Shown: positions 16,828 to 23,939 of the stretch, one piece after another
How positions within the stretch are numbered: position 1 is the stretch's first letter
Layout of the letters: every line of letters starts with the position of its first letter
Source of the DNA: Sphaerisporangium perillae
GTDB lineage: Bacteria; Actinomycetota; Actinomycetes; Streptosporangiales; Streptosporangiaceae
Reading direction: 5' to 3'
Assembly (NCBI RefSeq): GCF_023276435.1
Contig: NZ_JALLPO010000006.1
Coordinates: 185,430-249,429, forward strand
Length of the DNA: 64,000 nt
The notes under the pieces: model-generated
What the model was told of the DNA's origin: nothing
Databases searched by the model: none
What the model saw: the letters and a program-made list of their open reading frames with translations, nothing else
Translations under genes and position numbers: made by a program

Positions 16828-17784
16828 TCAGCCGGCGGCCTTCTTGACCGCCTGGTCGACGGCCTTGGCGAAGTCGACCACGCGCGGGCCCCAGCGCGAG
16901 GCGATGTCGTCGTCGACCTGGATCACCTGGTCCTTCTTGATCGCCGACAGGTCGCGCCAGCCGGGCCGCTTGGCGAGCGTCTCCTTGGACTGGCCGCAGC
17001 ACTTGGTGTCGGCGAGGAAGATCAGGTCGGGGTCGGCCTTGGCGACGAACTCGCTGGAGAGCTTGGGGTAGCCTCCGGCGGCGTCCGGCGCCTGGTCGGC
17101 GATGTTGGTCAGCCCGAACAGCCCGTAGATCTGGCCGATGAACGTGCTGGAGGTCACCGAGTAGGGGGTGCTGTCCAGCTCGTGGAAGTAGCTGAGCTTC
17201 TTGTCCTTGGGAGCCGCGGCGGCGAGCTGCTCGATCTGCGCCTTCATGCCCGCGGCCACCTCGTCGGCCTTGGCCTTGTTGCCCGTGGCGGCGCCGAGGT
17301 CGGCGATCTCGTCGTAGCTCTCCTCCAGCTTGGTCGCCGCGGGCTCCAGCAGGACCGGGATGCCCACCTTGGTCAGCGCGGCGACGATGCCGCCGGTGTC
17401 GTTGGCGAGCACGACCAGGTCGGGCTTCTTGGCGATGATCGCCTCGGCGTTCGGCTTGAACCCCGACAGGTCGGTCTTGGGCGCCTCGGCGGGGTAGGTG
17501 GACTGGTCGTCGACGGCGATGACCTGCGGTCCGGCGCCGATCGCGAACAGGCTCTCGGTCGAGCTGGGCGAGAGCGACACGATCTGCGTGGGCTTCCCGG
17601 CGATGGTGACCGGGCCGTTGCCGGCCTGGACGGTGACGGGGAAGCCGGCGGCCTGGGAGGAGGCGGCGGGGGTGGGGGCGGCGGAAGCGGAGGCGGTGTC
17701 TGTGGTGCCGCTGGACTGGCCGCATCCGGCCAGTGTCAGCGCACCCAGTAACGCGCCCGCCAAGGCCGTGCGTACGGGCCTCAC
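16828..17784 (-). CDS. btuF: Cobalamin-binding lipoprotein of ABC importer
   Basis: 318 residues. Lipoprotein signal with lipobox LAGC (about 18-21), an Ala/Ser/Thr linker, then the BtuF/FhuD-type helical-backbone binding fold: IVSLSPSSTESLFAIGA, KPDLVVLAND, a central helix, and ADPDLIFLADTKCCGQ. GTG start at 17784 with GGAGGAA upstream. First gene after the cobalamin riboswitch, so it captures corrinoid outside the membrane and hands it to BtuC. Confidence 0.9.
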   Translation of the reverse strand: MRPVRTALAGALLGALTLAGCGQSSGTTDTASASAAPTPAASSQAAGFPVTVQAGNGPVTIAGKPTQIVSLSPSSTESLFAIGAGPQVIAVDDQSTYPAEAPKTDLSGFKPNAEAIIAKKPDLVVLANDTGGIVAALTKVGIPVLLEPAATKLEESYDEIADLGAATGNKAKADEVAAGMKAQIEQLAAAAPKDKKLSYFHELDSTPYSVTSSTFIGQIYGLFGLTNIADQAPDAAGGYPKLSSEFVAKADPDLIFLADTKCCGQSKETLAKRPGWRDLSAIKKDQVIQVDDDIASRWGPRVVDFAKAVDQAVKKAAG

Positions 17785-17861
17785 GAGGGGTTCCTCCAGT
17801 TGCCGGGAAATCGAGGGACCCGCGGGATTGACGGATCACCCTTTTCCACGAGGGTTGATTG

Positions 17862-17985
17862 CGTCGGCGCGGCATGCAGGCGACCTGGCTCGACCCGAGG
17901 GGGTCTCACAGTTGCGGGACAGCGCCGGAATCACACCGGACTTCGCTGCACGCTGCGCGTCAGAGGAACGGTATCAACCCGCCGC
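17862..17985 (-). promoter_or_regulatory. Cobalamin riboswitch upstream of btuF
   Basis: On the minus strand, in order, are the conserved blocks of the B12 aptamer: GTCCGGTGTGATTCCGGCGCTG (within 17920-17944), CCCGCAACTGTGA (17906-17918), and the B12-box-like CGAGCCAGG..GCCTGC (about 17876-17892). It ends about 80 nt before the btuF GTG. The segment between could fold with the leader (CCCT...AGGG near 17850) to block expression when adenosylcobalamin binds. The transporter, CbiZ and riboswitch support each other. Confidence 0.93.
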
Positions 17986-18092
17986 CGGACGGGATACGAC
18001 GGGGCGGTGAGGCTCCACAGTGGTCCGCGGCCGGGCCCGCCCGGATCGTCCGCGGAACGCCACCTCCCGGCGCTCCGGGGCGCGCCCGGCGA

Positions 18093-18440
18093 TCATCCCC
18101 ATCTCGCCGCCTTCTGGTAGGGGTCGGCGTTCCCCAGCGCCATCTTGATGATCTCGTCTATGCCGTCGTCGGCGTATTCGTCCGGAAGCGCGAGTTCAAG
18201 GTGTGCGAAGAGCGTCCGGACCTCCTCCGTCGTCGGCGCCGCCGACAGCGGCAGGTCCTTGGCCCGCTGCAGGCGCAGCCTGCGCGTCTGCTGGAAGGAG
18301 GCGTGCAGTTCGGTGGCCCAGCAGTCCAGAGCGAGCATGTCGCCCGTGAGCACCGTGGCGGGGAAGTCCGGTCCTCGCTGGGTGATGAACAGATACCGGG
18401 ACGACAGCTCGTAGCGGAACGTCTCATGGCCGTCCAGATC
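18093..18440 (-). pseudogene. Small gene lacking its 5' end (unknown family)
   Basis: A GTG at 18353 opens 86 codons ending at 18093 (DMLALDCWATELHASFQQ... EYADDGIDEIIKMALG). The same frame upstream of that GTG still reads like protein for about 25 codons (GHETFRYELSSRYLF, ITQRGPDFPATVL), but no ATG or GTG precedes it and the sequence then turns into unlike-protein DNA near the oxidoreductase stop. Most likely the N-terminal part was lost by deletion or frameshift; otherwise translation starts at 18353. No family recognised. Confidence 0.45.
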
Positions 18441-18561
18441 TCGGGTGCGCGTGTGATCCGGTGTCCCCTTACAGGCGGTGCCCGGCCATGGTCTCCGGCT
18501 GCCGACCTGAGCATGCGGGCCTGTTCCCTGCCGTGCGCACGCATCCGTGGCCGGGCGGGCT

Positions 18562-19413
18562 TCAGGCGAGCTGGGACTCGGCGGCGGCGATGATCTCCTG
18601 GAGGCGGAGGCCGTGGCGGGCGTCGAGGGGGTGGCCGCCGCCGCGGCGCACGGTCTGGGCGAACTCGGCGACCATGTCGGGGAAGACGTCGTAGCCGAGG
18701 TCGCCGCCGTCGAGGACCTCGGTTCCCTCGCGGCCGAACACGGCCACGTGCGAGGAGCCGTGCTCCAGGCGGGCGGCCATGGTCAGCGACGCCTCGCTGA
18801 CCGCGCCGCTCTGGTGCTCCACCATCAGGCCGACCCAGCCGAGGGTGTGCCCGTGGGCGCGGATGCCGGTGATCGGCCCCAGCGCGGCGTCCAGCATGTC
18901 GATCATGTGCGGGCCGACGTCGAGGATGGCTCCCCGCTCCTGCCGCCACGGGGAGTCGATGGTGTGCAGGGCTCCGGAGATGTTGAGCGCGTACCCGCCG
19001 AACGGCTGGATGGCGCGCACGCGCTCGAGGAACGCCTTGGTGGCGGCGGAGTAGCGGAAGGTGAGGACCATCTGGGAGGCCACGCCGGACTCGCCCACGG
19101 CGTCGGCCAGGCGCCGGGCGCCGTCGAGGTCGGCGGCGAGGGGCTTCTCCAGCAGCAGCGCCTTGCCGGCCTTGGCCGCCAGTACGGCCAGCTCGGCCTG
19201 CACCCCGGGCGGCACGCAGAAGGCGACGGCCTCGCAGACGTCGAACAGTTCCTCGATGCGCTCGTAGACGGGGACTCCGAGGCGGGCGGCGGCCCTCGGC
19301 CTGCGGGCCCAGACGCCGGCGAGCCGCGTATGGGGGCCGGCGGCGAGGGTCGGGGCGTGCACGGCCTCCGCCCACGGTCCGGCTCCGATCAGACCTACCG
19401 ACACTGGCTCCAC
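18562..19413 (-). CDS. Gfo/Idh/MocA-type oxidoreductase
   Basis: 283 residues. N-terminal Rossmann domain with GLIGAGPWAEAVHAP (8-22), the EKP motif (LLLEKPLA) and the catalytic-type DVGPHMIDM. The family uses NAD(P) on sugars, inositols or related polyols; the substrate here is unknown. GTG at 19413 is chosen for GGGGAG 9 nt upstream; longer frames enter the divergent promoter region. Slightly shorter than usual members. Divergent from the terpene cassette, with 304 bp between. Confidence 0.82.
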   Translation of the reverse strand: MEPVSVGLIGAGPWAEAVHAPTLAAGPHTRLAGVWARRPRAAARLGVPVYERIEELFDVCEAVAFCVPPGVQAELAVLAAKAGKALLLEKPLAADLDGARRLADAVGESGVASQMVLTFRYSAATKAFLERVRAIQPFGGYALNISGALHTIDSPWRQERGAILDVGPHMIDMLDAALGPITGIRAHGHTLGWVGLMVEHQSGAVSEASLTMAARLEHGSSHVAVFGREGTEVLDGGDLGYDVFPDMVAEFAQTVRRGGGHPLDARHGLRLQEIIAAAESQLA

Positions 19414-19717
19414 GGCGCTCAGCTCCCCGACGTATCCCGTCAATCGTGGCGAGACTAGCTCAGGTGGCACCCGTCTCGCGGCATCTCCGGACCACCGCTC
19501 GGGGTGCGGAGGCGCCCGTCGTGCATCGGACATGGCAGTGATGGCCATTTGCGGACAAACGCCCGACATGTTGACAGAAAGGCTTGCTATGAGTCAGGTG
19601 ATCGTGATAGTTCATTGATCACGTACCGCTTTGCCACGAGAGTAGCCGATTGTCGCATTCGCGGCTCTTGTCCGCTCCGTGTACCGGGCAGTCGCAGTGA
19701 GTCAGGAAGGTATCCGT
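19414..19717. other. Divergent promoter region upstream of the terpenoid cassette
   Basis: No gene. Contains a consensus -35-like TTGACA (19571-19576, plus strand) without an obvious -10 at standard spacing. It also has an inverted repeat GTGATC (19598-19603), 13 nt, GATCAC (19617-19622), about 100 bp upstream of the P450 start, a reasonable operator candidate. The segment is less GC-rich than the flanks. Confidence 0.4.
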
Positions 19718-21052
19718 ATGTCCCCGATGATGGCGAGGATCGTCAGGGATCCCGTGAACGGTCTCGCCGACGCCGGGATGCGGGCCCGCGGCGGGATCGT
19801 CCGGTTGAAGCTGGGCCCGTTCCGCCCCTACCTGGTCACCCACCCCGACCACGTCCAGCACGTCCTGCGCGGCGGCTTTCCGAAATACGCGCGCCAAGGC
19901 ATGTTCTGGCGGCCGCTGAACCGCCTGCTCGGCGACGGCATCCTGGGCGACGGCCCCGGCTGGGAGTCGAGCAGGAAGATCCTGCAGTCGCTCTTCACCG
20001 CGCAGTACATCGCCTCGCTGGCCGGCACGATCGCGAAGACGATCGACGAGCGGGTCGCGGAACTGGACGGCGCCGCGCGCTCGGGCGCGCCCATCGACGC
20101 GGCGCGCGAGATGGCCGCCATCGTCAACCAGAGCGTCGTGCGGGTCCTGTTCGGCGACCGGGTCTCCCGCCAGGACAGCGAGCGCCTCATATCCGCCTAC
20201 CACACTGCCGACGCGGCGGTCACGTTCCGGCTGCTCACGCCCTTCATGCCGTACTGGTTACGCCTGCCGGGCGACCGGGCCTTCATGGACGCCGTGGCCA
20301 CGATCGACGACGTGGTGTTCCCGGTGATCCACCGAGCCAAGGACGGCTCGCGGGCCGATGACGGCGTCGACGTCGTCTCCGCGCTCTGCCGCCCGGACGC
20401 CGACGGCCATCGCCGCGACGACCGGCGGATCCGCGACGACCTGGTCAGCGTCTACGCGGCGGCCTCGGAGACCACGGCCACCACGCTCACCTGGCTCTGG
20501 CCGGTGCTGGACGCCCATCCCGAGGTGGCCGCCCGGCTCTACGCGGAGATCGAGGAGGTGGTCGGGGACGGACCGGCCCTCCCCTCGCACGTCCCGGAGC
20601 TGCGCTACACGAAGATGGTGCTCCAGGAAGTGATGCGGCTGTACCCGGCGGGCTGGCTGTTCCCGCGCATGGCCGTCGAGGCGGACGAGATCGGCGGGAC
20701 CCGGATCAAGGCCGGGTCGATGGTGCTGATCAGCCCCTACGCCACCCACCGGCTCGAGGAGTTCTGGGACCGGCCCCTGGAGTTCGACCCTGAGCGCTTC
20801 TCCCCCGACGTCCCGCGGCGCCGGCACCGCTACGCGTACTTCCCGTTCGGCGGCGGCCCGCACCAGTGCCTCGGCCAGCACCTGTTCCACATGGACGCGC
20901 CGCTCATCGTGGCCGCCATCCTTAACCGGTTCCGCCCCGCCCCGCTCGGCGGCGGGCCCTTCACCCCGGCGCGCACCGCCTTGCTGCGCCCGCGTGGCAC
21001 GGTCGGCCTGCGACTGCGGCCCGTACCGCGCGCCGCCCGAGGGCTGCGATGA
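19718..21052 (+). CDS. Cytochrome P450 of the terpenoid cassette
   Basis: 444 residues. I-helix AAASETTATT, K-helix ExxR in LQEVMRLYP, and the heme loop FPFGGGPHQCLGQHL with ligand C384. Start ATG 19718 follows AGGAAGG. The ATGA overlap with the class I terpene synthase (21049-21052) shows it belongs to the same transcript, so it most likely oxidises the terpene made by the next two enzymes. The product cannot be predicted. Confidence 0.9.
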   Translation: MSPMMARIVRDPVNGLADAGMRARGGIVRLKLGPFRPYLVTHPDHVQHVLRGGFPKYARQGMFWRPLNRLLGDGILGDGPGWESSRKILQSLFTAQYIASLAGTIAKTIDERVAELDGAARSGAPIDAAREMAAIVNQSVVRVLFGDRVSRQDSERLISAYHTADAAVTFRLLTPFMPYWLRLPGDRAFMDAVATIDDVVFPVIHRAKDGSRADDGVDVVSALCRPDADGHRRDDRRIRDDLVSVYAAASETTATTLTWLWPVLDAHPEVAARLYAEIEEVVGDGPALPSHVPELRYTKMVLQEVMRLYPAGWLFPRMAVEADEIGGTRIKAGSMVLISPYATHRLEEFWDRPLEFDPERFSPDVPRRRHRYAYFPFGGGPHQCLGQHLFHMDAPLIVAAILNRFRPAPLGGGPFTPARTALLRPRGTVGLRLRPVPRAARGLR

Positions 21053-22002
21053 CGGCCGGCGCCGTGAACGACACCGGCGGTCCCGTTCCCCTCTCCCGCT
21101 CCGGCGGTCGCCCCGCCGTCGCCGTCGCCGCCGCGGCCGATCCGTGGCCGGACGCCACGCGGGCCGGGACGATCAGCGCGGTCGCCGGGCAGTCCCAGCG
21201 GCACATGCAGGAGTGGCTGGCCGAGTACCCCGGGCTGTTCTCCGCCGAGCCGTTCGACGCGGCCCTGTCCAGCACCCTGTCCCTGGCCATGGCCTTCAGC
21301 GGGCCGTGGTTCGGCGCGGCGCAACTGCGCATGGCGAACAAGGCGTGCCTGTGGGCGTTCGGGCTGGACTGGCTGGTGGACTACGTCGCCACCTCGGCCC
21401 GCGAGGTGGACGACATCGCCCGCCGGTGCCTGGCCGTGGCCGACGGCGCCGACCCGGTGCCCGGTGACGATCTCACCCGCTTCCTGTCCGACATGCGCGA
21501 GGAGCTCACGGCGGCGCCCGCGTTCGCCACCCTGGGTCCGGTCTGGCGGGCGGAGCTCGCGCGCATGCTGGAGGGGATGCGCCGGGAGCGGGAGTGGCGC
21601 GACTCGGACGTGACCCCCTCCTTCGAGGAGTACCTGGAGAACGCCGACAACCTCGGCTTCTCCTTCGCCTTCACCTCCCACCTCATCCACACCGGCGGGC
21701 TCGCGAGCACGTGGGACCTGCCCCGGGTTTGGGAGGCGAGCCGGGCGGTGCAACGAGTGGTCCGCCTGCTGAACGACCTCGGAACCTACGAGCGGGACGT
21801 GAAGTGGGGCGACCTCAACGCCCTGATGCTCGGCGTGACGCGCGAGGAGGTGGACCGGCACATCGCCGGGCTCGCCCGCCACAGCCGGGAGCTGATCGCC
21901 CCGCTCCGGGCGGCCCACCCGCACGTCGCCGGATATCTGGAACGCCAGATGGACTTCTGCGCGGGCTTCTACCGGCTGGCCGACTACTGGGGCTCCTTGT
22001 GA
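21049..22002 (+). CDS. Class I terpene synthase
   Basis: 317 residues, alpha-helical class I terpene synthase fold. Metal-binding sites: an Asp-rich segment D107-W-L-V-D111 in place of the usual DDxxD, and the NSE-type motif N242-D-L-G-T246-Y-E-R-D250, whose final Glu is replaced by Asp. It ionises a diphosphate and closes or quenches the carbocation in the cytoplasm. The first ~35 residues are Ala/Gly-rich and divergent. Coupled by 4-bp overlaps to the P450 upstream and the class II cyclase downstream. The pairing suggests its substrate is the bicyclic diphosphate made by that cyclase. Confidence 0.82.
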   Translation: MTAGAVNDTGGPVPLSRSGGRPAVAVAAAADPWPDATRAGTISAVAGQSQRHMQEWLAEYPGLFSAEPFDAALSSTLSLAMAFSGPWFGAAQLRMANKACLWAFGLDWLVDYVATSAREVDDIARRCLAVADGADPVPGDDLTRFLSDMREELTAAPAFATLGPVWRAELARMLEGMRREREWRDSDVTPSFEEYLENADNLGFSFAFTSHLIHTGGLASTWDLPRVWEASRAVQRVVRLLNDLGTYERDVKWGDLNALMLGVTREEVDRHIAGLARHSRELIAPLRAAHPHVAGYLERQMDFCAGFYRLADYWGSL

Positions 22003-23732
22003 ACCCGCACGACCTGACCTCGTCCATCGGTGCTCCGCAGGCCGTGGACGTGGCCGCCGAGGCGGGAGCGTTGCTGGCCGGGCTGGTCGCGCGGCCGTGG
22101 GGCGACTCCTCGCCCTCGGTGTACGAGACCGGGCGGCTGGTCGCTCTCGCCCCCTGGCTCGCCGGGCACCACGAGCGGCTGGAGTACCTCATGGGCACCC
22201 AGCGACCGGACGGCGGCTGGGGCCCGCACGCCGACTACAGCCTGGTCCCGACGCTGAGCGCGACCGAGGCACTGCTCGCCGAGCTCGTCCGGTGCGTCCG
22301 CGGCGCGGCGAACGCACCGGACGTCCACGTTCACCAGGGTGTGCCGATCCTCCCGGCGGTCGCCGCCTGCGCCGGGAGGGGGCTGCGCGCGCTGTTCCGG
22401 TGGTCGCGAGCACCCTCCGCCGCGCGGCTTCCCGACCTGCCGGCGATCGAGCTCATCGTGCCCTCGCTGGTCGCCTCGGTGAACCGCCGCCTCGACGATC
22501 TCGGCGATACTCCCCTTGCGGAGACGCCCTCCGTGGAGGGGCCGGGCACGTGGGCGGGGTTTCCGCGGCTGCCACTGCCGGAGGGGCTGGACGGCGGGCC
22601 GCTGGAGCGGATCCGCTCGCGCCTGAGGTCGGGCGCCCCGCTGCCGGAGAAGCTGCTGCACGCCTTGGAGGTCGCGGGCGAGGCGGCGTTCCAGGCCCCC
22701 GCGGTGCGCCCCACCCCGGCCGGGACGGTGGGAGCCTCCCCGGCGGCCACCGCCGCGTGGCTCGGCGGTCTCGGGGCCCTGGATCCCGAGCATCCCGCGC
22801 GGATCCACCTGGAGGCCGCGGCGGCGCCGTACGGCGGGCCGGTGTCATGTGCCGTGCCCATCAGCGCGTTCGAGCGGAGCTGGGTGCTGAGCTGGCTGGT
22901 CCGGGCCGGCGTCCCGGTCACCGTGCCGGACGAGCTGGTGGCGAGCCTGTGCGACGGGCTCGGCCCCGCGGGGCTGCCGGCCGGTCCGGGGCTGCCCTCG
23001 GACGCCGACACCACTTCGGTCGCGCTGTACACGCTGGCGCTGCTCGGCGAGCCGCGCGAGCCCGACAGCCTCTGGAGCTTCCACGCGGGCACCCACTTCT
23101 GCACGTGGCAGGGCGAGCAGGGATCCTCGACGACCGTCAACGCCCACGTGCTGGACGCGTTCGGGCAGTACGTGGTGGCGCGTCCCGGCGCGCGGGCACG
23201 CTACCAGGACGCCATGGCGGCGCTCTCGGGCTGGCTGCGCGACCGGCAACGCGCCGATGGGAGCTGGCAGGACCGCTGGCACGCCTCGCCGTACTACGCG
23301 ACGGCGTGCTGCGCGCTGGCGCTCGACGGGTTCGGCGGCGCGGAGTCGCGTGAGGCCGTCCGGCGCGCCGTGCGCTGGGTGCTGTCCACGCAGCGGGCCG
23401 ACGGCTCCTGGGGCCTGTGGCGCGGGACGGCCGAGGAGACCGCGTACGCGGTGCAGCTCCTGCTGCTGACCAAGGAGGACCCGGCCGAGGCCCTGAGGGA
23501 AGCGGTCCGGAGGGAGGCCGTGGCGCGCGGTCGCGCTTACCTGCTCGGGTCGGCGCGACCGGGGGCGCCGGAACGGCCGGACGATCCGCCGATGTGGCAC
23601 GACAAGGATCTCTACCTGCCGGTGGCGATCGTGAAGGCGGCCGTTCTCGGGGCGCTCCACCTCGCCCAGCGCGACCTCGCGGTCCCGGCACATCGGGATT
23701 CACTCGTCGGTAAACATGAGGCTCCTTCTTAA
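21999..23732 (+). CDS. Class II diterpene cyclase (copalyl-diphosphate-synthase-like)
   Basis: 577 residues, beta-gamma type protonation-initiated cyclase. QW-like repeats are visible (QRPDGGWGPH, QRADGSWQDRW, QRADGSWGLW). The acid motif is D335-A-D337-T-T, a DxDT(T) form rather than DxDD; my recollection is that some actinobacterial class II diterpene cyclases carry such a variant. The expected reaction is cyclisation of geranylgeranyl diphosphate to a labdane- or halimane-type diphosphate. GTG start (21999) overlaps the preceding stop by 4 bp. No GGPP synthase lies in the window, so precursor must come from elsewhere. Confidence 0.82.
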   Translation: MNPHDLTSSIGAPQAVDVAAEAGALLAGLVARPWGDSSPSVYETGRLVALAPWLAGHHERLEYLMGTQRPDGGWGPHADYSLVPTLSATEALLAELVRCVRGAANAPDVHVHQGVPILPAVAACAGRGLRALFRWSRAPSAARLPDLPAIELIVPSLVASVNRRLDDLGDTPLAETPSVEGPGTWAGFPRLPLPEGLDGGPLERIRSRLRSGAPLPEKLLHALEVAGEAAFQAPAVRPTPAGTVGASPAATAAWLGGLGALDPEHPARIHLEAAAAPYGGPVSCAVPISAFERSWVLSWLVRAGVPVTVPDELVASLCDGLGPAGLPAGPGLPSDADTTSVALYTLALLGEPREPDSLWSFHAGTHFCTWQGEQGSSTTVNAHVLDAFGQYVVARPGARARYQDAMAALSGWLRDRQRADGSWQDRWHASPYYATACCALALDGFGGAESREAVRRAVRWVLSTQRADGSWGLWRGTAEETAYAVQLLLLTKEDPAEALREAVRREAVARGRAYLLGSARPGAPERPDDPPMWHDKDLYLPVAIVKAAVLGALHLAQRDLAVPAHRDSLVGKHEAPS

Positions 23733-23939
23733 AAGGGGGAATCAAACTGGACATCTTTCCAAATATGACACTTGCCAGTCGTCGGCTTATTTCCTATCGT
23801 GCTAGGGTTCCTCAGGGTGTTGCGGTCATATACCGCCCTGCCACGTGATACGGCGTCGTATAACGACATAGCTCCACAAATTTCGTTATTAGCCGTGAAC
23901 GGTTGAGGCGGGTTCCTGACTTTCGCCAGGGATGGAGTT
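23733..23939. promoter_or_regulatory. AT-rich leader region of the conservon
   Basis: This 207-bp gap is much less GC-rich than its surroundings (for example CCACAAATTTCGTTATTAGC near 23873-23892), consistent with a promoter for cvnA independent of the terpenoid cassette. No clear sigma consensus or terminator was found. Confidence 0.35.
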
